From assembly GCF_003149535.1 (NCBI RefSeq), contig NZ_QGDB01000010.1:1-50964 (forward strand): a stretch of 50,964 nt of DNA, read 5' to 3'. The position numbers and the translations under genes are program-made. This stretch comes from Falsochrobactrum shanghaiense. Its GTDB lineage: Bacteria > Pseudomonadota > Alphaproteobacteria > Rhizobiales > Rhizobiaceae. Positions 1 to 7,697 of this stretch are shown piece by piece. The first letter of the stretch is position 1; each line of letters begins with the position of its first letter. The notes beneath the pieces are model-generated. The model was not told the origin of the DNA. It did no database searches and was given only the letters and a program-made list of their open reading frames with translations.

Positions 1-90
1 CTACACTGCTGAAATGAACGCATAGCCGCCGGATCGCTATTATATTGCGACCCGCTTCAAACAACTTGGCAATGCCCAAAAACCTCACGC

Positions 91-201
91 GCCACCGCCA
101 CCCGTGATTTGCAGGATCTGGTCGACAAGGGCGCGTTGACGCGCAGCGGTCAGTTGCGATTTACGCAATACGCGCTGAACTGGAAGCCATATAGTGATTG
201 A
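91..201 (+). pseudogene. C-terminal remnant of a Fic-family protein
   Basis: An open frame of 36 codons ending in TGA encodes a winged-helix-like tail (RDLQDLVDKGALTRSG followed by LRFTQYALNW) that matches the C-terminus of Fic/DUF4172 AMP-transferase-type proteins as I know the family. The same frame meets a stop near position 10, and no Fic catalytic motif (HPFxxGNGR) is present, so only the tail survives. It is decayed debris at the edge of an accessory region rather than a working gene. Confidence 0.5.
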
Positions 202-287
202 AATAACGCATTAATTGCCTGCATATTAAATCTAATTCTCTTCTAAGTATTGCTACTGTGACGTTAACCATGCTGGCTTATAACCTA

Positions 288-306
288 CGATAAGTATAGC
301 TTATCG
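288..306. promoter_or_regulatory. Inverted repeat upstream of vapB, probable autoregulatory operator
   Basis: CGATAAG, a 5-nt spacer and CTTATCG form a perfect 7-bp inverted repeat about 80 bp upstream of the vapB start, in AT-rich DNA. VapBC complexes usually repress their own promoter through such palindromes; binding here is inferred. Confidence 0.5.
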
Positions 307-386
307 GTAATTAGCCATCTCGATGAAAAAATTGCCATCTGTGTTGCGATTTGCTATGTTCTGCGCACAATCAGTGAGGAAAACCG

Positions 387-644
387 ATGTCCGAACAGCA
401 ACTGTCCGTGCGCAGCTCTAAAGCACGCGATCTAGCCCATTCCCTGGCCAGACGCACCGGCCAGCCCATCAACAAGCTCGTTGAACGGGCGCTGGAGCGT
501 TACGATCAGGAACTGCGACAGCAACAGGCGCTCACGCCCATGGATGCCCTGCTGGATCTGATGGCTGAAGGCCGGCGGACCGTGCCGGAAGGCACGACCT
601 CCGCGCATGACGATCTTTATGATGAACACGGACTGCCGCGATGA
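387..644 (+). CDS. vapB: VapB-family antitoxin
   Basis: An 85-residue protein with an N-terminal DNA-binding segment (residues 1-45, SKARDLAHSLARRTGQPINKL) typical of Rv0623/PSK-type VapB antitoxins, then a charged C-terminal tail that would wrap the toxin. It should neutralise the PIN ribonuclease encoded next and repress the shared promoter. A good ribosome site (GTGAGGAAAA) precedes the ATG, and the end overlaps the vapC start by four bases (ATGA), the usual coupling for such pairs. The inverted repeat at 288-306 is the likely operator. An antisense ORF over the same stretch is a shadow. Confidence 0.88.
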   Translation: MSEQQLSVRSSKARDLAHSLARRTGQPINKLVERALERYDQELRQQQALTPMDALLDLMAEGRRTVPEGTTSAHDDLYDEHGLPR

Positions 645-1045
645 TCGCCATCGATACGTCGGTGATCTTGGCCATGGCCTTGCGCGAACCGGAAGCCGAT
701 CAGTTCCAGCGGCTGGTGCGTCGCGATGCTGTCATTATCGGTTGGCCAACGCTATTGGAATTGCGTATGGTTCTCACAGGCAAGGGCTTTGCGAATGCCG
801 CCGCCATTGTCGATCAACTCACTGAATTGCCGAATGTGACGGCCGTTGCCTTCGATCAGGCGCATTATCGGGCGGCAGAGCGGGCATTTGAACGGTTCGG
901 CAAGGGCCGTCATCCCGCCGGTCTGAACATGGGGGACTGTTTTTCCTACGCTGTCGCCGCCGTCAACAAGGCGCCGCTTCTGTTCAAGGGTCAGGATTTC
1001 GGACAAACCAATCTCAAACTGCACCCTGAATCATCGACGGTATAG
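641..1045 (+). CDS. vapC: VapC-family PIN-domain ribonuclease toxin
   Basis: A 134-residue single PIN domain. The acidic metal-binding residues expected of VapC are visible: Asp5 (IDTS), Glu40 (LLELR), Asp99 (GDCFSYA) and Asp119 (GQDF). The family cleaves tRNA or rRNA when released from its antitoxin. The gene overlaps vapB by four bases and is followed after two bases by the recombinase start, so all three genes are probably co-transcribed. Length and motifs are complete, so the toxin looks active. Its role may be plasmid or island maintenance. Confidence 0.9.
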   Translation: MIAIDTSVILAMALREPEADQFQRLVRRDAVIIGWPTLLELRMVLTGKGFANAAAIVDQLTELPNVTAVAFDQAHYRAAERAFERFGKGRHPAGLNMGDCFSYAVAAVNKAPLLFKGQDFGQTNLKLHPESSTV

Positions 1046-1047
1046 CG

Positions 1048-2187
1048 ATGGCCGGGGAAGAACCGATCGAACGGCGCGCCGAAACACTCGACACGATTGC
1101 CTCTGTCCTGCCGATGAACCGTCGCGACATGCTGGCGGGCATTCTGACGGACGAGGACGTCGAGACGCTGCGCCATCTGGTCAATGAAGGCATGGGCGAA
1201 AACACGCTCCGCGCGCTGACCTCGGATCTGGCCTATCTCGAAGCCTGGGCTTTTGCGGCCACAGGTGGCCCCCTCCCCTTCCCCGCGCCGGAAGCCCTGT
1301 TGCTGAAATTCATTGCCCATCATCTGTGGCGGCCGCAGCAACGCGAGATCGATCCCGATCACGGCATGCCGATTGGCGTGGAAGAAGAATTGCGCGAACA
1401 GGGGTTTTTGCGCGTGCCTGGGCCGCACGCACCGGCAACCGTGCGTCGGCGTCTGGCCAACTGGTCGACGCTCACCCGCTGGCGGAGTCTGGAGGGTGCG
1501 TTCACGTCGCCCGCCATCAAATCGGCCATCCGCCTTGCCGTCCGTGCCCTCAACCGGCCCAAAGCCCGCAAGAGTGCTAATGCCATCACCGGCGATATTC
1601 TGGGCAAGCTGCTTGCGACCTGTTCGGGTGAGGATCTCACCGCCTTGCGCGACCGGGCCATCCTGATGGTGGCCTTTGCCTCCGGCGGCCGCCGCCGCAG
1701 CGAAGTTGCCAGCTTGCGCACGGAGCAGCTTGTCAAGCAGGCCCCCGTCATCAATGAAGACGGCTCTCCCCTTCCCTCGCTCGGCATTCATCTCGGCCGC
1801 ACCAAAACCAGTGGTGCTGATCACGACGAAATCGTCTATCTGACCGGACGGCCCGTCGATGCCCTCACCCGCTGGCTGAAAGCGGCCAGGATCGACAAGG
1901 GCAGCGTGTTTCGCAAGATTGATCGCTGGGGCAATGTTTCCACGCGGGCACTGGAACCCAGTGCCGTCAACGCCATCGTCACGCGGCGTGCACAAATGGC
2001 GGGTCTCGACCCGGCGGAATTTTCTGCCCATGGTCTGCGCTCCGGCTATCTCACCGAAGCCGCAAATCGCGGCATTCCCCTGCCCGAAGCCATGGAACAA
2101 TCGCGCCATCGCTCCGTCCAACAGGCCTCCGACTATTACAACAACGCCAAACGGCGCAGCGGACGTGCGTCAAGGCTGCTAGGCTGA
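1048..2187 (+). CDS. Tyrosine recombinase / phage-type integrase
   Basis: A 379-residue recombinase with an N-terminal SAM-like DNA-binding half and a C-terminal catalytic domain. Catalytic signatures are present: Arg216 in GGRRRSEVASL, a Lys in RTKTSG, His328-x-x-Arg331 (HGLRSG), His354 (RHRS) and a nucleophilic Tyr at 363 or 364 (SDYYNN). It catalyses site-specific strand exchange through a 3'-phosphotyrosine intermediate. It starts two bases after vapC, an arrangement seen when integrases ride with addiction modules. No flanking attachment site could be recognised. A decayed paralogue follows at once. Confidence 0.88.
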   Translation: MAGEEPIERRAETLDTIASVLPMNRRDMLAGILTDEDVETLRHLVNEGMGENTLRALTSDLAYLEAWAFAATGGPLPFPAPEALLLKFIAHHLWRPQQREIDPDHGMPIGVEEELREQGFLRVPGPHAPATVRRRLANWSTLTRWRSLEGAFTSPAIKSAIRLAVRALNRPKARKSANAITGDILGKLLATCSGEDLTALRDRAILMVAFASGGRRRSEVASLRTEQLVKQAPVINEDGSPLPSLGIHLGRTKTSGADHDEIVYLTGRPVDALTRWLKAARIDKGSVFRKIDRWGNVSTRALEPSAVNAIVTRRAQMAGLDPAEFSAHGLRSGYLTEAANRGIPLPEAMEQSRHRSVQQASDYYNNAKRRSGRASRLLG

Positions 2188-2530
2188 TCGACTCGCCGAT
2201 TGCCATCCCCTCAAAAAACTGGCTTGTGCCATCGCCAAGAAAGGGCGGGCGGCGTTGCGCGGCGTCGATCAATCGGGCAATCGCAAGACACGCGCCCTCT
2301 CACCGCAATTGGTCAATGCCATTCTCAGAAGCCGCGTCGCCCAGGCCGGGCTTGACCTGGATGCCTTCAGCGCACACAGGCTGCGCCGGCTACCGTACCG
2401 AGGCTGCCCATCAGGGCGTCCCTTGCCGGAAGCCATGCAACAGTCGCAGCACCGCTCCGTCAATCAGGCCGCACGCTATTACAACAGTGCCGAAAGGCAC
2501 ATGGGCAAAGCCGCAAGGATCATCCCTTGA
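2188..2530 (+). pseudogene. Second tyrosine recombinase, C-terminal half, frameshifted
   Basis: The sequence just after the intact recombinase encodes a diverged copy of its last ~100 residues: GNRKTRALSPQLVNAILRSR, then AGLDLDAFSAH, then PLEAM-type and QHRSVNQAARYYNSAERH segments. Between the active-site His (SAH) and the PLPEAM motif the reading frame shifts and returns (GYRTEAAHQGV is in another frame), destroying the HxLR box. The N-terminal half is missing. It is a tandem paralogue left by duplication or by an earlier island, now non-functional. Confidence 0.75.
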
Positions 2531-2648
2531 TCCGATAGCCCTGCCAGCTTTGGAAAGTGCATCACCCAAACTTGTATCCGGCATGCCGTCGCATGCCATC
2601 AGACCCCGCACCAATTCGGCTGCAGCAGACGCTGACAAGTGAGACGCG

Positions 2649-3816
2649 ATGATGATCCCGCCAGACCCGCACAGCAGCATATCGGTCGATGCCATCGATG
2701 AGGAAATCAGGACCGGGCTTCGTACTCTGGCTTTCGCACCATCGACAGAGCGCCTGTTTCTTCGCGAATATCTCCACAAACGTGTGCGGATGGCTCCGCT
2801 CTGGGCCAGACAGGGATCCCTGTTCTACCTGCTTTCGATCCCGGGCGACCATTCGATGGTGCCCGATGTCGTGTACATCGGCGTGCTACTGCGTCTGGCC
2901 GTGTTTCTGCCCTCTGCCATCTTCACTGTTATCTGGCTCCGGCTTCGCCCCACACCCGCCACCTATGACATGCTCGCATTCGGCGTTAGCGCTCTTGGTG
3001 TTGGCCTGCCCATGGTCGCCTTCATCTTCTCGCAAAGCACCTATCTCTTTGCCTACCAGACCGGAAGTCTCGTTCCCTTGCCTTCTTCGTCATTGTTCTC
3101 AGGCCACGTTTTGTGACGGTGGCAACCGGCCTCACCGTGATGGTTTCCCTTCAGTTCCTCACCACATGGTTAAACGGCTCGTTCGAGCCCGTCACTTATT
3201 CGGGTATCGTGTCGTTGTTTTACGTCTCGTTTGGTGTCTTTCTGGCGATTTCGGCGTATTTTACGGAACATGTCGACCGGCCGAATTTTCTCAACCATCT
3301 GCACGGCAAGAAGCTTCAGGCGGAATTGACGAAGCCTTTCCGCGCCGATGCCATGACAGGTCTCAACAATCGCCGCATGCCCGCCCCGATACGAAACCGG
3401 ATATGGAAGCAGCCACTTCCGGCAAGATCGTATCCGCTGTCATGATCGATATTGATTATTTCAAGAAGGTCAACGACATTCACGGCCACCTCGACGGCAA
3501 CAACTGCATCCAGACAGTGAGTTCTGTGGCAAACGACAGCGTCGGGCCCTGCGGAGCCGTCTTCCGATATGGCGGCGAGCAGGCCGCACGGCTTGCCAGT
3601 CGTATCCGGGAAGCGGTTCAGCAACTGGCGACACCCCCTCCCGGCTCCCCTTACCACGTCGTCACCATCAGCGCCGGGATCGCAACAGCGGCAGTCAGCG
3701 AAGTGTCGCTACCGCAATTGCTCGAAAGAGCGGACGATGTTCTCTATCAAACCAAACGATCTGGTCGCAACACGCTGCGCAAGTGGAATAGTTCGCCGAT
3801 AAAAGAAGAAAATTAG
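2649..3816 (+). pseudogene. Membrane-anchored diguanylate cyclase (GGDEF), broken
   Basis: Three frames together spell a membrane GGDEF protein. 2649-3116 encodes a soluble N-terminus plus three or four membrane segments. 3113-3445 continues with two more membrane segments, a linker and the start of the cyclase domain (DAMTGLNNRR). From about 3410 another frame supplies VMIDIDYFKKVNDIHGH and the C-terminal half (ISAGIA, LLERADDVLYQTKRSGRN). The active-site loop reads RYGGEQAARLASRIR, whereas the family reads GGEEF followed by about 15 residues, so there is an internal deletion as well as two frameshifts. It cannot make c-di-GMP as it stands. Confidence 0.8.
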
Positions 3817-3887
3817 AGCAAATTTAAACAAGCTCTGGCATACAATTTCGACACTCCGCCAAGAATATGCAGTACGCCATTGGAGAA

Positions 3888-3952
3888 ACTTTACAACTGT
3901 AAAGTCCGCAACCTGCCCACCCATCACTCCGAGAACTTTACAGTTGTAAAGT
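3888..3952. promoter_or_regulatory. Two inverted TTTACA/TGTAAA palindromes, candidate parS or RepA/RepB operator
   Basis: ACTTTACAACTGTAAAGT at 3888-3905 and its exact reverse complement ACTTTACAGTTGTAAAGT at 3935-3952 lie 125-190 bp upstream of repA. Each is itself a near-perfect palindrome (CTTTACA, 2 nt, TGTAAAG). repABC replicons carry palindromic RepB-binding centromeres around the operon. The TTTACA-n-TGTAAA core also resembles, from memory, the centromere motif of Vibrio chromosome II. Centromere versus operator function cannot be settled by reading. Confidence 0.6.
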
Positions 3953-4076
3953 ATACATACGAGATTGGGCGCTCATTAACCACTTGTTAACGAAAAATCC
4001 CTTGTCGAATCGGCATTTATTCGTATGCTTGACGGATACTGACCCAAAGCGGGTTAAAAACCGTCATGAGGATTGA

Positions 4077-5291
4077 ATGCTCCACTCCAACAGACTCATC
4101 GTCAGTGACACAGCGTCGAAGATTGACGGCTATACCGCTAAGCTATCGGCCGAACTGCGTGACATGCGCGAGGCATTCTATCCGCCATCTTCTCGTAAGT
4201 CGTTTACGCGAACATTTTCGACGCTAGATCTCGTTCGTCTCCTTAATGTGCCAGAAAGCACACTTCGTCAGTTGACGATCGAAGGAAAAGGCCCCCAGCC
4301 TAGACGGGCTGAAAACAATCGACGCACCTATACTATCGATCAAGTCAAAGAACTTCGTCAATTCCTCTCTGTTCTCCGTCCGGACGAGGCAAAAACTCTG
4401 TTGCCATATCGACGTGACAGCGAAAAACTCCAAATTATCGCAACATCGAACTTCAAGGGCGGCTCTTCCAAGACAACGACATCCGCACATCTCGCCCATT
4501 TCCTTGGTCTTCAGGGCTATCGGGTACTTTGCATTGATCTTGATCCTCAGGCATCAATGACGTCGATCTTCGGCATTCAACCGGAATTTGATCTGGAAGA
4601 AAACTCGACTGCTTATGCGGCGTTGCGTTATGACGAAGATCGCCGGCTGCTTGCTGATGTCATTCGCCCTACCTATTTCCCTGGCGTCGATCTCGTGCCT
4701 GGAAATCTAGAACTCATGGACTTCGAATTCGACACACCGTCATATCTTGCTGAACGGAGTCGGGACGAGCTTGGCCTATTCTTTGAGCGCCTTGGTAAAG
4801 CAATTAGGACCGTTGAAGACAGATACGACATCGTTATCCTTGATACACCACCCTCGCTCGGTTACACGACCCTTGCGGCGCTATACGCAGCCACATCTTT
4901 AATTGTTACCGTGCATCCAGCAATGCTTGATGTCGCCTCCTGTAATCAGTTCCTGATCATGATATCTGACTTGTCGGAGGTTCTCGCTCAATTCGGCGCA
5001 AAATTCGAACATGACCACTTTAAATTTTTACTCACCCGTGTGAACCCTAATGACGGTCCACAAAAATACATGTCGGGCGTGATGCGTCGTCTCTTTAGCG
5101 ATGACGTCCTAGTTGCAGAAGCTTTGGAATCCACAGCAATAGCTGGTGCGGCGGTCGCCAAAAAGACTCTTTACGAACTCGAGTCCGGTGAAGTTGGTCG
5201 CGAAGCATTAAAACGCGCTATTGAAAGCGCGGATCGCGTGAATTTCGACATTCTAGGTCTTATCCACAATGTTTGGGGGCGTAACCCATGA
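4077..5291 (+). CDS. repA: RepA, ParA-type partition ATPase of a repABC replicon
   Basis: A 404-residue type Ia ParA protein. Residues 1-110 form a helix-turn-helix DNA-binding region (LVRLLNVPESTLRQLTIEGK). The ATPase core follows with a deviant Walker A KGGSSKTT at 127-134, a switch region DLDPQASMT and Walker B IVILDTPPSLGY. RepA moves plasmid copies with RepB and parS and represses repABC transcription. It overlaps repB by four bases (ATGA) and is preceded by a GAGG ribosome site. The upstream 260 bp hold two palindromes and a plausible promoter. Length is normal and the gene looks intact. Confidence 0.95.
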   Translation: MLHSNRLIVSDTASKIDGYTAKLSAELRDMREAFYPPSSRKSFTRTFSTLDLVRLLNVPESTLRQLTIEGKGPQPRRAENNRRTYTIDQVKELRQFLSVLRPDEAKTLLPYRRDSEKLQIIATSNFKGGSSKTTTSAHLAHFLGLQGYRVLCIDLDPQASMTSIFGIQPEFDLEENSTAYAALRYDEDRRLLADVIRPTYFPGVDLVPGNLELMDFEFDTPSYLAERSRDELGLFFERLGKAIRTVEDRYDIVILDTPPSLGYTTLAALYAATSLIVTVHPAMLDVASCNQFLIMISDLSEVLAQFGAKFEHDHFKFLLTRVNPNDGPQKYMSGVMRRLFSDDVLVAEALESTAIAGAAVAKKTLYELESGEVGREALKRAIESADRVNFDILGLIHNVWGRNP

Positions 5292-6304
5292 AGAAGAGCA
5301 TCCTAAAACGCATGGCAGATGTCGAAGCACGCTCTGAAAACGGGGCACGGGAGCAATTAGCTGACAAAGCAGCTAATCCATTAACCGCACGCCGCCACTC
5401 ATCTCCAGTTATCTCTAATGTCGGACGTGCGCTCACCCAACTGACAGAAGACAGTATCGTTACCTTGGATCCCCACAAAATTGAACGATCGCCGTTTGTC
5501 GATCGCTTCGAAGCTGATGCCGAAGCTAACGAGGAGCTAGAGGCTCTTAAGCTTTCAATTTCCTCTGAAGGCCAGAAAATCCCGGTTCTGGTTCGTCCGC
5601 ATCCATCGAAAAATGGATACTACCAGCTTGCTTACGGCTATCGCCGATTAGCTGCCATTAAGACTCTGAACCAAGAAAGGCGTACAGAAGCTCTTAAGGT
5701 CAAAGCCTACGTTCGTGCGCTGACGGATCGACAACTTATTGAAGAGCAATCCCTTGAAAACGGCGTTCGCGAGAACTTGACATGGATCGAACAGGCAATG
5801 TGGGCGCTCCAGCTCAAGAGTGTGGGCCTTACACAACGTGCTATTTGCCCTATTCTTGGACTTACGGAAGCTGCTATATCGCACTTCGGCAAAGTCACCG
5901 CAGCCATTCCAGACGACATTATCTATGCAATTGGCCGAGCGAAATCAGTAGGTCGTCCGAAATGGACGTCACTCGCTGAGCTGATGGCCATCGATGGCAA
6001 GATCAACGTGGCGCGACAACTAATAAAAACATCAGAATTCTTAGCTGCTGATAGCCAGACTCGTTTCTCTAAAGTTTTTGAGGCGGTTAAAGATGTGAAG
6101 ACCCAGCAAAAAGATGCGCCTGCGGTTAAGTCTTGGCGATCCAAGGACAACTCAATAACATTGATCATGAATCAGCGAGCTAAAAGGGTCGCTATCGAAC
6201 TTACGGATGCGAATGCTCGCCCGTTTAGCGATTGGCTTTCAACCTCTCTGGATCGTCTATATGACGAGTTCCAGCTATCAAGTAATACGCAAACAGGAGA
6301 TTAA
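5288..6304 (+). CDS. repB: RepB, ParB-type centromere-binding protein
   Basis: A 338-residue ParB/Spo0J-family protein. The N-terminal ParB nuclease-like fold includes the GYRRLAAIKT box, the CTP-binding region of modern ParB proteins, around residues 115-130. A central helix-turn-helix follows (LTQRAICPILGLTEAAISHF, residues about 178-200) and then the RepB C-terminal domain. It should bind parS-like palindromes and act with RepA in segregation and autorepression. It overlaps repA by four bases, so translation is probably coupled. The following 154 bp hold the antisense ctRNA that controls repC. Confidence 0.94.
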   Translation: MKKSILKRMADVEARSENGAREQLADKAANPLTARRHSSPVISNVGRALTQLTEDSIVTLDPHKIERSPFVDRFEADAEANEELEALKLSISSEGQKIPVLVRPHPSKNGYYQLAYGYRRLAAIKTLNQERRTEALKVKAYVRALTDRQLIEEQSLENGVRENLTWIEQAMWALQLKSVGLTQRAICPILGLTEAAISHFGKVTAAIPDDIIYAIGRAKSVGRPKWTSLAELMAIDGKINVARQLIKTSEFLAADSQTRFSKVFEAVKDVKTQQKDAPAVKSWRSKDNSITLIMNQRAKRVAIELTDANARPFSDWLSTSLDRLYDEFQLSSNTQTGD

Positions 6305-6310
6305 ACCGCA

Positions 6311-6364
6311 AAAGAAAAAGGCCCCCAAACGTTTCCGTCGTGGAAGCCTTCCTCAGAACTAAGC
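6311..6364 (-). ncRNA. repABC antisense incompatibility RNA (ctRNA)
   Basis: On the minus strand of the repB-repC gap, TTGACA (complement of 6394-6399), a 17-nt spacer and GATTCT (complement of 6371-6376) make a strong promoter. About 50 nt downstream, AAGGCTTCC (6342-6350) pairs with GGGGGCCTT (6318-6326), followed by TTTTTCTTT, an intrinsic terminator. Position, orientation, size and the GGCCCCC terminator are those of the ctRNA that in known repABC plasmids lowers RepC synthesis and sets copy number and incompatibility. The 5' end is estimated. Confidence 0.82.
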
Positions 6365-6458
6365 ACTCCGAGAATCGCATTTCCACGAATCAGTGTCAAG
6401 TGTCATTGGCGTCATTTTGGCGGGTGGATTTCTTTTGCCTTTAGAAAGGTGAGAGGAC

Positions 6459-7697
6459 ATGCAAATTTTGGAGACTGTCACGTCCACACTTCGTGGGCGA
6501 AAGCAGATGTTTGCCCAAAGTTCTGACCTGCAGAAAAAACTGAAGCAGGGGAGGGGGGTAAACAGATGGGAGATCTACAAACAACTCTGTGTCGCTAAAT
6601 CACAATTCGGCCTGAATGATCGGTGCCTTGCGGTTCTCAGTTCGCTGTTGTCATTCCTTCCTGAGGATGAAATCAGCTCGAAAAATGGCATTGTGGTGTT
6701 TCCGTCAAACCGCCAGCTTTCCCTGCGCGCCCACGGCATGCCGGAATCAACTCTGCGTCGGCATCTGGCTTCACTGGTTGAGGCCGGCATTATCGCACGT
6801 AAAGATAGCCCGACCCGTAAACGTTATGCGCATAAGGATAGGGAAGGGGGTGTTGAACTCGCCTTTGGCTTTTCCCTGGCCCCAATGCTTGATCGCGCTT
6901 CGGAGATTGCGAAAGTTGCCGAAAAGCTTCTGGCCGATCAGAAAGCCTTGAAACGTCTTCGCGATGAGGTCTCGGTTGCCAGACGAGAGATTGCATCGGT
7001 CTTTGCAGACGAAACATATGCCGATGATGCATCTTCTGGCCATCTAAAGGATCTGTTTGTTCGTTTCCGTGCCATCGTAGATGCTATTCCTCGCCGTGCA
7101 TCTCTAGATGATCTGACGACGATCAAAGCCAATCTTTACGCCATTCGCGATGAATTGGCTATTGCTTTGAAAAATAAGGAGAATGCTTCAGAAATGAGCG
7201 GCAGCGTCGCTCAAATTGAGCGGCAACATAATGAATCCCTACCAGAATCCCTTTTTGAATCTAAAAATATCAAAACTTTTGATTTGAAGGAGCCTTGTCC
7301 GGAAAAACCGGTGATTTCCGAACAAAACGATCACCACCCAGTTGACGCTTCGTTTGCTGCTGTACCGTTTGATATGGTGCTCAGAGCTTGTCCAGATATT
7401 CGTGACTACTCGTCCAATGGCATCGCCTCATGGCGTGATCTGGTTGATGCATCGAGGACAGTCTCGGTGTTTCTCGGTATCACGCAATCAGCCTATCGAG
7501 AGGCGATAGCAATCATGGGCGCAGAGAACACCTCTGCTGTCATTGCCTGGTTGTTGCAGCGTGCAGGCGAGATCAGTTCAGCGGGCGGCTATCTGCGATC
7601 GCTGACGCAAAAGGCGAGGGCAGGGACCTTTTCCATCGCGCTGATGCTTATGAGCGGATTGAAGGCCCAGTCTCCTTCTGTGCAGGGCCTGGTCTGA
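6459..7697 (+). CDS. repC: RepC, replication initiator of a repABC replicon
   Basis: A 412-residue RepC. The N-terminal winged-helix initiator domain (residues 30-160) contains VFPSNRQLSLRAHGMPESTL and RRHLASLVEAGIIARKDSPT. A charged linker and a C-terminal domain from about residue 300 follow. RepC is the limiting initiator. In studied family members the origin lies inside repC, and a clearly AT-rich patch at about 7243-7290 fits that role here. Translation is probably damped by the ctRNA just upstream. An AAAGGTGAGAGGAC ribosome site precedes the ATG. The stop overlaps the next start by one base (TGATG), which is unusual for repABC operons. Confidence 0.95.
   Translation: MQILETVTSTLRGRKQMFAQSSDLQKKLKQGRGVNRWEIYKQLCVAKSQFGLNDRCLAVLSSLLSFLPEDEISSKNGIVVFPSNRQLSLRAHGMPESTLRRHLASLVEAGIIARKDSPTRKRYAHKDREGGVELAFGFSLAPMLDRASEIAKVAEKLLADQKALKRLRDEVSVARREIASVFADETYADDASSGHLKDLFVRFRAIVDAIPRRASLDDLTTIKANLYAIRDELAIALKNKENASEMSGSVAQIERQHNESLPESLFESKNIKTFDLKEPCPEKPVISEQNDHHPVDASFAAVPFDMVLRACPDIRDYSSNGIASWRDLVDASRTVSVFLGITQSAYREAIAIMGAENTSAVIAWLLQRAGEISSAGGYLRSLTQKARAGTFSIALMLMSGLKAQSPSVQGLV
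7243..7290 (+). other. AT-rich patch inside repC, candidate replication origin
   Basis: This stretch of repC is conspicuously AT-rich (CTAAAAATATCAAAACTTTT) compared with its surroundings and falls between the initiator domain and the C-terminal domain, where the origin of studied repABC plasmids lies. Assignment rests on position and composition only. Confidence 0.4.

Noticed and set aside
991..2121. 376-codon minus-strand ORF opposite vapC and the recombinase
   Set aside because: Shadow of high-GC coding DNA; no recognisable motif, while the plus strand encodes complete catalytic signatures.
2689..3816. 375-codon ORF as an intact protein
   Set aside because: Only its last third matches GGDEF; the first part is out of frame with the membrane region encoded at 2649-3116.
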